From the NCBI RefSeq assembly GCF_004795915.1, contig NZ_CP039253.1, positions 930,001 to 994,000 of the forward strand: DNA of 64,000 bases, read 5' to 3'. Positions 1-10,400 of the stretch are shown piece after piece. This stretch comes from Rhodococcus sp. PAMC28707 (GTDB lineage Bacteria; Actinomycetota; Actinomycetes; Mycobacteriales; Mycobacteriaceae). The notes beneath the pieces are model-generated. The model had not been told where the DNA came from and ran no database searches. It worked only from the letters and a program-made list of their open reading frames with translations. A program made the translations under genes and the position numbers. Within the stretch, counting starts at the first letter, position 1. Each line of letters opens with the position of its first letter.

Positions 1-2164
1 AACGTTCTGCCTCGGCCAGCTGAGCGAATGCCGATGGTGTCTGATTCAGTACGGTGACGCTTTCGCGTGCGAGCAGTTCGAGGAACTTCTCGGGCGAGCG
101 AGAGGTGTAGTAGTCCACTGTCACCAGCCGACCACCGGACAGCAACGGTCCCCAGATTTCCCAGACGGAGAAGTCGAATGCGTAGGAATGGAACATGGTC
201 CATACGTCTTCGCTACTGAACTCGAACCGCTGCGCCGCGGCCGCGAACAGCGTTGTGACGTTTCGGTGGGTGACTGCAACACCCTTCGGGAGTCCAGTCG
301 AGCCGGATGTGTAGATGACATACGCGACGTTGTCGGCGGAAGCACTTCTCGGCAGCTCGGAACCGGAAAGTGCGGATCCGTCGAGTTCGGTGACCAACGC
401 GGAATCGACGTCGACCATGGGACAGTCGAACGCGCCGATCGAGTCGAGTTCCGCCTGTGACGTGATCACGGCACCGGGGGCTGCATCCCCGAGAATGTAC
501 GAGATGCGATCGAGCGGGTTGCTCGTGTCGATCGGGAGGTACCCCGCACCGGCTTTCAGAACCCCGAGAATCGCCGCGATCAGATCTGCCGACCGCGGCA
601 GCGCCACAGCTACCAGGCTTTCCGGTTTCACACCGGTCGCCGACAATGCCCGTGCAATCCGATTCGCTTTGCCGTCCAGCTCCGCATAGGTAAGGGTGAC
701 ATCGCCACTGGTGACGGCGGGCGCCCCCGGGTTCGCGCGTACGGCAGCATCGAAGCGCGCCACGAGCGTTGCATCACCGACATCGACGAGTTCGGTGCCC
801 CCAGCGCTCAGCGCCGCACGCTCGGCCTCGTCCATGATCTCGATATCGCCGATCACCACATCGGCATCCGCGACTACAGCGCTGACTATCGCGGTCAACC
901 GGCGAGCAAAACTGACAGCCGTTACTTCGTCGAACACCTCACGCGCATAGGTCAATTCGACGGCCAGCGGGCCTTCACCACCAGCGCCCGACGCCATTTC
1001 GGTGATAGCCAATTGCAGATCGAACTTGGCTATCGCGACGTCGAGGTCCACGCCCGTCACAGTCAGGTCCGGCAAAGAGAACCGAGACGGTTCAAAGTTC
1101 TGGTAGGTCAACATGACCTGAAAGATCGGGTGGCGTGCGGCACTTCGTTCTGGATCCAGAATCTCCACCAGCCGCTCGAACGGCAGATCGGCATGAGCGA
1201 ACGCTTCGAGATCCACCCCACGCGCGGTGTCCAGCAGTTCACGGAAACTGAGGTCCGGCGAGGTATCGGTACGAAGCACGAGCGTATTGACGAACATGCC
1301 GATGAGGTTGTCGAGGGCCTCGTCACCGCGACCCGCTACCGGGGTGCCCACGACGATGTCGGTGGAGTCCGAAAGCCGTGACAGCAGCACGGCGAGTGCC
1401 GCGTGAACAACCATGAACACGCTGGCGCCCGATGCCGTCGCCAAAGTCCGCATCTGCCGATGCGTATCGGCATCGATTGTGAACGTATGTGTGGCACCGA
1501 GATTCGATGCGGCCGCAGGCCGGGGGCGATCGAACGGCAGCGATAGCTCGGTCGGAAGATCCGCCAACGCCTTCGTCCAGTACTCGATCTGATCGGAGAT
1601 GACCGAATCCGACTCGAGTTCGGATCCGAGGATGTCGCGCTGCCACAGGGTGTAGTCCGCGTACTGAACGGGTAACGGCGCGAAGTCGGGCACCGTGTTC
1701 TGAGTTCGGGCGTGATATGCCGTCATCACATCGCGAGTAAGGGGCCCCATCGAAACTCCGTCGCCGGAGATGTGATGCACCACGAACACCAGAATGTGCT
1801 CTTCGGCCGAGACCTGGAGCAGCCGCACCCGAAGAGGCACTTGGATTGTGACATCGAATCCGCTCGACACCGTATCCATCACAACGGCGGTGACATCATC
1901 CGGATCGACGATGACCGGAGTGAGCGCTGCAAGAACGTCGTCCACGGAACCGATGCTCTGAAAACCGACGCCGTCGTGGTCCGGGTACGACGTTCGAAGA
2001 GATTCGTGTCGTTCGATCAGGTCGCGGATGGAATGGAACAACGCACTCGTATCGAGCCGGCCGGACAACCGAATCGCAACCGGGATGTTGTTCACCGCGG
2101 ATGCGGTATCGAATCTGTTCAGGAACCACATCCGCTGCTGGGCGAGTGAGAGCGGAATACGGTC
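1..2164 (-). other. NRPS-C module 14: C-A (partial), Thr-like
   Basis: LCL-type condensation domain (starts at [15 protein letters not shown], active site HHISGDG) followed by an adenylation domain cut by the window edge. The visible pocket positions are D235, F236, W239 (AFDFSVWEIWG) and N278 (VTVLNQTPSAF). These match the first four of the threonine code DFWNIGMVH seen complete in NRPS-A module 5. The remaining pocket residues are outside the window, so Thr is likely but not proven. Confidence 0.75.
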
Positions 2165-4096
2165 GGTCCGGTCGCGCGGAGCCAGAGCAGCATGTGCATC
2201 ACCGAGTGATCGCGACTCGATCTCACGAGCGAGGTCACCGACAGCTGGATTTCCGAACAGCAGCGGAACCGGCACTTTGACGTCCAGGGCCGCGCCGAGA
2301 CGCGCAACCAACCGGGTTGCAACGAGGGAGTTTCCGCCCAGATCGAGGAAGGAGTCGGTTCTGCCGACGCGCTCGACTCCGAGCACCTCGGCGAAGATCT
2401 CTGCGACAGTTTTCTCCAACTCGGTGACCGGCGCCACGAATTCCTTGCCGGCAAAGACCGGCTCCGGCAATGCTGCCCGGTCGAGCTTGCCGACCGGAGT
2501 GAGCGGAACCGAATCCAGCTCGATGATCTGGGCCGGAATCATGTGTGCGGGCAACGTGCGGCCGAGGTGTTCGACAAGCTCGTCGGTGTCGAAGTCCACA
2601 CCAGCAGTGGGTTGTACATACGACACCAATGCCGTTTCACCGGAAGGAAGTTCGCGGCCGACAGTAACAGCGAACTGCACATGAGGATGAGTGGCGAGCG
2701 TGCTGTCGACTTCACCCAACTCGATCCGGAAGCCACGAATCTTGACCTGAAAGTCGCTACGGCCAAGATAGTGGATGATGCCGTCGGGGTCACGTCGGAC
2801 GACATCTCCGGTGCGATACAGCCGGGTGCCGGTTCCCGAGGCATTCTGCCCGGTTGCCGTCGCTTCGGGGAACGGATTGGCGACGAATCGTTCCGAAGTC
2901 AATGCTGATCGCTTGTTGTATCCCTCGGCGAGCTGCGCACCCGCTAGGTAGAGCTCGCCACTGACGCCTGCCGGAACGGGACGGAGCCGGTTGTCGAGCA
3001 CGAATGCACCGACACCTGGGATCGGTGTGCCGATGACCGGTGCTTCGCCCACCACAAGAGGCGCCGTACTTGTCGCCAGGATGGTCGCCTCGGTAGGTCC
3101 ATAACCGTTGAAGAACAGACGCGGTGGCAATCCCGCGCCTCGTTCGGCGCCGACCCATCTCGTCACCAGTTCACTGGTGAAGGTGTCGCCGGCCACGACG
3201 ACCGCTTCGAGGTCGGGAAGGCCGTTCGGATCGACCGAACCCAGCGCTCCCGGGGTGATGAGTACGTGAGTGACCTGCGTCTCACGGAGCAGATCGGCCA
3301 ATTCCTCGCCGCCACCGATCGACGGAGGAGCCACCACGAGCGTGGCGCCGGAGGTGAACGCGAGCAGCAATTCCAGGACCGACACGTCGAAACTGGGCGA
3401 ACAGACGTGCAGCATCCGAGAGTCGGACGAGAGACCATAGTGCGCTCGCTCCGCCGCCACAAGCGGTCCGAGACCGCAATGGGTCACCACGACGCCCTTG
3501 GGCAGCCCTGTCGATCCCGACGTGTAGATGATGTAGGCCGCATGCGACTCGAGCAGTGGTCGCACCCGATCCGCATAAGAGATCGGGTGCGCTGGGTAAC
3601 TCTCGACGGCCGCCGCAACGCTCGGCTCGTCCAGCGCGAGCCAGTCGACACCGCTGGGAAGTCCTGCTGCGAACGATTCGAGAGTGAGACCGAGTACGGC
3701 TCCCGAATCGGAGACCATGTGCTGTGTCCGATCGGAAGGATAATTCGGATCCACCGGCACGAATGCTGCTCCGGTCTTGGCGACTGCCCACACCGCGAGG
3801 ACCGATTCGACGGACCGCGGCAGGGCGAGCGCGACTCGGTCGCCGGGACCGACCCCTCGTTCGACGAGCGCTCTGGCCACTTGCGACGACCGTTCGTCGA
3901 GCTCGCGGTAGCTGACCGAGGTTCCCGAGGACATCAGCGCAATCGAATCGCCTGCTGTTTCGACGGCGGTCGTCAGCAGCTGCGGAAGTAGCTCGGTTCG
4001 AACACCGTGGCGACGGTTCGGACGTTCTCCTCGTGACCGGCGACCGCTTCCACTGGTAGCACCGTCGACCCGACTGCGGGATTCACTCGCACTCAT
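1..4096 (-). CDS. Non-ribosomal peptide synthetase NRPS-C, 5' part only (A-T-C-A, runs off the left edge)
   Basis: Third synthetase of the assembly line; at least 1365 codons are present and the frame is still open at base 1. It starts at ATG 4094-4096 after a weak AGGG-like site. A basic linker of about 35 residues (SRSRVDGATSGSGRRSRGE) precedes an adenylation domain with [10 protein letters not shown] near residue 195. Then come a carrier domain (LGGNSL, about 588), a condensation domain (HHISGDG, about 775) and a second adenylation domain ([10 protein letters not shown], about 1266), cut after the NQTPSAF motif. The protein begins with A, so its first module must pair with the C domain at the end of NRPS-B. 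The first A pocket reads D-V-L-L-V-A-G-I-L (not recognised); the second reads D-F-W-N before the edge, as in threonine domains. Any terminal module or thioesterase lies outside the window. Confidence 0.95.
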   Translation of the reverse strand, partial: MSASESRSRVDGATSGSGRRSRGERPNRRHGVRTELLPQLLTTAVETAGDSIALMSSGTSVSYRELDERSSQVARALVERGVGPGDRVALALPRSVESVLAVWAVAKTGAAFVPVDPNYPSDRTQHMVSDSGAVLGLTLESFAAGLPSGVDWLALDEPSVAAAVESYPAHPISYADRVRPLLESHAAYIIYTSGSTGLPKGVVVTHCGLGPLVAAERAHYGLSSDSRMLHVCSPSFDVSVLELLLAFTSGATLVVAPPSIGGGEELADLLRETQVTHVLITPGALGSVDPNGLPDLEAVVVAGDTFTSELVTRWVGAERGAGLPPRLFFNGYGPTEATILATSTAPLVVGEAPVIGTPIPGVGAFVLDNRLRPVPAGVSGELYLAGAQLAEGYNKRSALTSERFVANPFPEATATGQNASGTGTRLYRTGDVVRRDPDGIIHYLGRSDFQVKIRGFRIELGEVDSTLATHPHVQFAVTVGRELPSGETALVSYVQPTAGVDFDTDELVEHLGRTLPAHMIPAQIIELDSVPLTPVGKLDRAALPEPVFAGKEFVAPVTELEKTVAEIFAEVLGVERVGRTDSFLDLGGNSLVATRLVARLGAALDVKVPVPLLFGNPAVGDLAREIESRSLGDAHAALAPRDRTDRIPLSLAQQRMWFLNRFDTASAVNNIPVAIRLSGRLDTSALFHSIRDLIERHESLRTSYPDHDGVGFQSIGSVDDVLAALTPVIVDPDDVTAVVMDTVSSGFDVTIQVPLRVRLLQVSAEEHILVFVVHHISGDGVSMGPLTRDVMTAYHARTQNTVPDFAPLPVQYADYTLWQRDILGSELESDSVISDQIEYWTKALADLPTELSLPFDRPRPAAASNLGATHTFTIDADTHRQMRTLATASGASVFMVVHAALAVLLSRLSDSTDIVVGTPVAGRGDEALDNLIGMFVNTLVLRTDTSPDLSFRELLDTARGVDLEAFAHADLPFERLVEILDPERSAARHPIFQVMLTYQNFEPSRFSLPDLTVTGVDLDVAIAKFDLQLAITEMASGAGGEGPLAVELTYAREVFDEVTAVSFARRLTAIVSAVVADADVVIGDIEIMDEAERAALSAGGTELVDVGDATLVARFDAAVRANPGAPAVTSGDVTLTYAELDGKANRIARALSATGVKPESLVAVALPRSADLIAAILGVLKAGAGYLPIDTSNPLDRISYILGDAAPGAVITSQAELDSIGAFDCPMVDVDSALVTELDGSALSGSELPRSASADNVAYVIYTSGSTGLPKGVAVTHRNVTTLFAAAAQRFEFSSEDVWTMFHSYAFDFSVWEIWGPLLSGGRLVTVDYYTSRSPEKFLELLARESVTVLNQTPSAFAQLAEAER
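2165..4096 (-). other. NRPS-C module 13: A-T
   Basis: N-terminal adenylation domain plus carrier domain (VGRTDSFLDLGGNSL). Pocket residues read by eye: D235 V236 L239 L278 V299 A301 G322 I330 L331. I do not recognise this code. It belongs to the same sequence group as A2 of NRPS-A and A6 of NRPS-B (SFDxSVLE and ITPxxLGS motifs), which differ from the Ser-type domains of the line. Its upstream C domain is on the preceding protein. Confidence 0.75.
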
Positions 4097-4406
4097 GTCG
4101 TCGAGCCCTGTGTTCGATCTGGCCGGGTACGGAACGTCATGTATGCGGATCACCTTCGTTGTCGAAAAATTCGATGGTCTCGGCTCGGACTCTCCCGGGT
4201 CGCCGACAAGGCGTGGCTGAACAGACAGCCCAGTGTCGAACGGCCGTCCCAGGGTGGAACGCGCAGAGCAAGTTTAGCCAGCCCAGCTCGGCTCACCACC
4301 ACACGATCGATCCGAGCCGATCGTGACCGGGTTCGCACGCCTCGGACATCTATCCCGTTTCAGGCGCATTCCGTTACCTCGCGAGCCCCACAGCGCAGGT
4401 CGAGGG
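4097..4406 (-). other. Non-coding gap between NRPS-B and NRPS-C
   Basis: About 310 bases with no convincing gene. It holds one hairpin (4302-4325), separately listed, and the weak ribosome-binding region of NRPS-C. The gap is much longer than the 124 bases between NRPS-A and NRPS-B, so NRPS-C could have its own promoter, but I see no convincing -35/-10 pair. Confidence 0.6.
4302..4325. terminator. Inverted repeat downstream of NRPS-B, possible terminator or operator
   Basis: CACGATCG and CGATCGTG form perfect 8-bp arms around an 8-nt loop, about 80 bases after the NRPS-B stop codon. No U-run follows on the minus strand. It could therefore be a U-less actinobacterial terminator, an operator before NRPS-C, or chance. 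Confidence 0.3.
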
Positions 4407-7400
4407 TCACATGTGGGTCACGATCCGCCCGTCCGTCCATATCTCGACTGCATCACCCGTCGCCGGCCCATCTGTGACGATCACGACTACCAGGTCGTCG
4501 AGATCCTCCGGACCCGACTGTTCGAGTACCTCGATCGGCACGAACGCGTGTGTCGCCCACGAGTCGAACAACAGGTCGGCCACCGAGGCGACGTCGATGT
4601 TGGGCTCACCCACGATGAGAGCACCACCTCTCGAGGTCACTGCAAAGGCCTCGAAGATGGACGCGTCGGAATCGAACGATCCGTAGTGGAAGCTACGGGT
4701 GTCGTATCCGAGCTCGAATCGATCGGCGTAATCGGCGATGCGAAGCATCAATTCCGACTGAGTGAGCGAACCCGAGGACAGCGTGATAGCTGTGTGATCT
4801 CCGGACAGAGACTGCAATCGGTCCGAGTACGAGACCGGATGCCGCGGTCGGGACGCTGTTTCTCGGGCGAATTCTGCATCATCGACGATGAGCCAGGTCG
4901 GACCCGCCGGTGCCGTGTCGCGGTACTGCTCGACTGTGACACCGAAGGTGCCTTCGGGGAGCGAACTGTGCGATCCGGGCTGCGAAGGAATCACCGCAGC
5001 ACCGGTCTTTGCCACTGCCCACAATGCCTCGATCGCCGTCGTCGAACGAGGAAGATGCACGACAACCGACATTCCGGGTCCGACGCCTCGATCGATCAAC
5101 GATCGAGCAAGTGTGGACGAGGCGACATCGAGTGCTCGGTAGCTGATCTCATCCTCACCGGAGACCATCGCGGGTGCCTCCGGGTCGTCCTCGACGATCT
5201 CCGCGAGGACCTGCGGAAGCACCTGCATATCCGAACCGACGGATCGACGCGCACCCTGTGCGCCGGAATCCAGGTCGGTCGAGGCCATGACGACCTGCTC
5301 TCGTTCGTTCGCATCCAAAAGGTCGATCGTCCCAACTGGTGCAGTGGGGTCGTCGATCAACGCGTCCAGAATTCGAAGGAACCACCGACTCAGATCGGTG
5401 ACGTACCGAGCGTCGAGAACCGTGTCCAGGTACTTGAACGTCAGCTCGAGTCTTGCCTCGACGACCGTCAGAACCGTCAACGGGTAATGCGTGGCGTCGT
5501 CGACACCTACACCGGTGATCTGAAGGCCATCGACCGAACTTGCCGCAGCGATCGCGTCGCGGTCGATGGGGTAGGACTCGAACACGAGGAGCGTGTCGAA
5601 CAATCTGTCCACACCGATGCGCTGCTGAATCTCGGTCAGACCCACGTAGTGGTGATCGAGCAGATCCGCCTGCTGTCCTTGCAACCGCACCAGAGTCTCT
5701 GCCCGCGAGTGCCCGTCTCCGACATCCACACGAACCGGCAACGTATTGATGAAGAGTCCGACCATCGACTCGACGCCTGCAAGGTCGGCAGGCCGGCCCG
5801 ACACGGTAGCTCCGAAGACCACATCTGCGCGTCCGGTGAGACGCCCCAGAAGGATCCCCCACGCCGCTTGCACGACAGTGTTGACCGTCACACCCAGCTT
5901 CGAGGCCATCGAGGACAGCACGGCAGTGCGATCCTCGGACAGCGAGACCTCGATCTTCTCGATCCCCGGTGTCGCCCCCGAGGGGCGTGCGCTTTCGGTG
6001 AGCAGCGTCGGTTCCGACACCCCGTGGAAAGCGGCCGCCCATCGATCGAGCGAATCTTCTCGGTCACGGCCGTCGAGCCAAGACAGGAAGTTCCGGAACG
6101 GTCGCACTCGAGGCAGCACCGACGTGTCGGCACGGACTGCGTACAGCATCAACAGATCCTGCATGAGCAACGGCATGGACCAACCGTCGAGCAGGATGTG
6201 GTGACTGGTGATGCCCAGGTGCCATGCATCCGCAGCGACCTTGATGAGCGTGAACCTGATGAGCGGTGGCGCGGACATATCGAAGCGCTCGGCCTGAGCG
6301 GCAACAAGGATCCGCTTGGCCTCCGCGCGTCGAGAGTCCTCGGCGACATCCATCAGATCGATCTCGTGGAACGGCAGTTCCAGATCGCCGAGAACCACCT
6401 GGACCGGTCGGCCGTCACTGTCGGAGACGAACGCGGCTCGGAGATTGCTGTGGCGATCGAGCAACGCCTGCCCGGAACCCCGTAAACGATCGGTATCGAC
6501 GACACCGGACAGGTCCAGTACAGCCTGCATCGTGTAGACGTCCACCGTCGCTTCGGTCATCATCGCGTGGAACAACAGCCCGGACTGAAGCGGAGTCAGA
6601 GGCCACACGTCTTCGACGCTTCGGTAGGCAGACTCCCACGAATCGATCTCGTCCTGAGTGGATTCGATCAACGTCAGGTCCGATGGCGTCAGCCCACCTG
6701 CTTCCGCGGTGCGGCTGTGATCGGACAGGGCTTCCATCGCCTCGGTCCACAGATCAGCCAACTCGGAAACATCCGCACGGTCCACAAGCCCGTTCGGGAA
6801 CGCGAACGTAGCACCCAATCTCGGACCATCCGGGCCGTCGGTGACGATGGCGTTGATATCGATGGTCGAGTTGGCGGGCATGTCTTCGTCCATCGAGGCG
6901 GTCAAAGATCCGAGGGCGCCCGTCGGAGCCCATCCGAAGTCGGCCAGCTCGGCCGGAATCTCGGACGAAGAAATCCGACCCAGATAATTGAAGCTGATCT
7001 GACCGGACGGGACCGATTCCAGTTCTGCGGAAGTCTCGGCGTCGAGATACTTCAGCAGTCCATACCCCATACCGCGATCGGGCACACGGTGAATTTGCTC
7101 CTTGACCGTCTTGACAGTCGCACCGGCTGTGGCACCACCGGCAAACGCGTCGTCGATGTCTATTCCGTCCAGATCGAGCACCAATGGGTAAGCACTGGTG
7201 AACCACCCGATGGTCCGCGACAGGTCGGCCCCTGGAACGACCGCTTCCTCGCGGCCATGGCCTTCGAGTGCGAACAGCGCACTCGTGCTGTAGATCCCAC
7301 GATTTCGACGCCACCGTGCCACTGCCAATGCCAGGGTTGCCAGCAACCCGTCATTGACTCCACCTCGGTAGAGGCGCGGCACGCGAGTCAGTAACGCATC

Positions 7401-10400
7401 GGTCGTGTCAGCGGAAATCTCTACCTCGACACGCTCGACGGTCCGTACGACATCGAGAGTCGGGTCGAACGGCCGACGACCCACCAGCGGGTCGTCGAAG
7501 TTCGCCAACGACTTCCAGATCGGCAGCTCCTCACGTCGCGCCGGAGCTGCAGCTGCCTGGATCAGCCCATGCGACCACCGTCGCATCGAGGTGCCCACGG
7601 CCGGCAGCGACACCTGCTGCCCTGCAGCGAGTTGCGACCACGCGACCGCGAGATCGGGGAGCAGGATGCGCCACGTGACACCGTCCACCACGAAGTGATG
7701 GGCCACGATGAGCAGCACACCGCGCCGACTTTCCTCGACGGCTTCGGTGTTGCCTGCAGTGGATGTTCCGGTGTCGAAATCGAACCAGACGAACTGGATC
7801 ATCGCACCCGTGGCCGGATTCAGACGCCCCATCGCGGCGGACAGTCTGTCGGAGGCCAGAACCTCGAGATCAGGACCCGATATCGATGCGTCCACGCGAA
7901 CCATGTCGATGGCCGCGCCCACATCCACGCTGCCATGTTCCCGAACGGTCATTTCACCGTTCGCATATACCGCCCTGAACATGTCGTGGTGATCGATGAT
8001 CGCAGTCAAGGTGGCCGTCAGAAGAGCCAGATCGATTTCTGCAGGCAGACCGACCGACACCGACTGGGAGAACCGGTCCAAGTGCCCGCCCGCTTCCGTC
8101 ACCTTGCGCATGATCGGAGTCAGTGGCATCGGACCGATGCCACCACCCGGCAGTTCGGACAGAACCGTGGCACGATCCGAATCATCGAGTCGGACCGCCA
8201 CTTCGGCGAGACCTGCAACCGACTTACGTTCGAACACATCACGCGGAGTGAAGGAGATACCTCGAGCCTTGGCCCGCGAGACGAGCTGAATCGAGACGAT
8301 GCTGTCGCCACCGAGCGCGAAGAAAGACTCGTCGACTCCTACCCTCGGCATACGCAACACATCGGCGAAGACCTCGGCGATGATCTCCTCGATATCGGTT
8401 TCGGCAGCCCGGTACACCTGCTCCTCGAACACCGGTTCAGGAAGAGCGCGGCGGTCGAGCTTGCCGACCGGGGTCAACGGAACCTCGTCCAGAATGACGA
8501 TCGACGACGGCACCATGTGCGAAGGCAACGTCCGCCGCACGAACTCGGTCACTGCAACCGGATCCACCGAGGCACCGACGGCAGGCATCACGTAGGACAC
8601 CAGAACCGTTGCACCAGAGGGCAGATCCTTTCCGAGGGTGGCAGAGAACGCCACCGACGGGTGAGCGGCGAGCGCCGCATCTACCTCGCCCAGTTCTACG
8701 CGGAAACCACGAATCTTGACCTGGAAGTCCGAGCGTCCGACGAACTCGAGTTTCCGAACCTCCGGTCCGGTCCATCTCACGAGGTCGCCGGTGCGGTACA
8801 TCCGCGCACCCGTATTCGAATATGGGTCCGCGACGAATCTGGTTGCAGTCAGGGAACCCCGCTGGTGGTACCCCCGAGCGAGTCCTTCGCCCGCAAGATA
8901 GAGCTCGCCGGCGACACCGACCGGGACTGGTCGCAGTCGCCTGTCCAGGACCAGCGCCGACGTACCCCGAACCGGTGCGCCGATGGTGACCGGACGCCCC
9001 GGTTCGAGTTCGGCGAACGAGGAAATGATCGTGGTCTCCGTCGGACCGTAGCCGTTGAAGTACCGCCGACCCGGCGCCCAGCGTGCGAGCAGTTCGGAGG
9101 TGGTCACGTCGCCACCGACGGAGAGAACCCGAAGACTGTCCATGCCCTCGGGATCCATCGTGCCCAATACCGCGGGCGTGATGATCGAGTGAGTCACCTT
9201 CTCCGAGACCAAAATCTCGGCAAGATCGGGACCACCGATGACGTCCGCAGGGACGATCACCAACCGCGCACCAGCAGCGAACGTGACCATCCATTCCAGG
9301 ACAGAAGGATCGAAGCTGGGTGAACAGATGTGCAGGAATCGACTCTCCGGGCTCACACCGTACAACTCGATCGCCGAATCCAGCACCCCACGCAAACTCG
9401 CATGAGTGACCACGACGCCCTTCGGCAGCCCTGTCGAACCCGACGTGTAGATCACGTAGGCAGGGTGATCGGTCGTCAGCGACGCGATGCGGTCCCTATC
9501 GGTGATCGGATCGGCGGAGTGCGCAGCTATCTCCTCTCGGAGTTCGTCGCCGTCGAGCAACATCCAGCTCTCACCTGGCAACGCATCGACGTGCGCCGAC
9601 GCTGTGATGCGTACAACCGCCGCCGAATCGGACAGCATGTGTTCGATTCGCTCCGACGGGTAGTTCGGGTCGACGGGCAGGTGAGCGCCACCGGCCTTGG
9701 CAACCGCCCAGACGCACAGGAGCATTTCGTACGATCGCGAAAATGCAAGAGCAGCTACGGTATCCGGTCCGACTCCGCGACCGATCAACACACGCGCCAA
9801 CTGCGAGGAAGTCTCGTCCAGTTCGCGATAGGTCACCGACCGACCCGAAATACGGACCGCCACGGCCTCGGGGTCGAGAGCGACTCCCCCCGTCAATATC
9901 TCCTGCAGAGTCGATAGCGAGGCCACGGCTCCGCCATGCGCATGTGTCAGAGCGTCGGCCTCACCTGCACCCAGGAGCGCTAGATCACCGACCTGCTTCG
10001 ACAGATCCGCCACCGCGTCGTCGAGCAACCTGACAAATCTGACCGCGAAGTCGGACACAGTCGATTCGTCGAACATGTCTGCGGCGTAGGAGAACTCGGC
10101 TGAGATGCCATCGAGGTCGCCACCAGCGAGGACGTGCTCGCGAAGTGTGAGTGACAGATCGAACTTCGCGATGTTTGCCTCGAACGGGACGCCACTGACA
10201 TGCAGGTTCGGCAACTGAAGATCGGTCGAGGGCAGATTTTCGAACGAGAGCGCTACTTGGAACAACGGATGACGGGTGGTCGACCGTTCCGGGTTGAGCA
10301 CTTCCACGAGCCGCTCGAACGGAATATCCGCATGCGCGAATGCCTGCAGATCCGCCTCTTTTGCTCGGGCGAGAATCTCAGCGAACGAGCGCTCCGACTC

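Noticed and set aside
4323-6485. A 720-codon open frame on the plus strand
   Set aside because: Antisense to the C-terminal part of NRPS-B; Arg/His-rich with no recognisable family, while the opposite strand encodes clear C and A-like domains.
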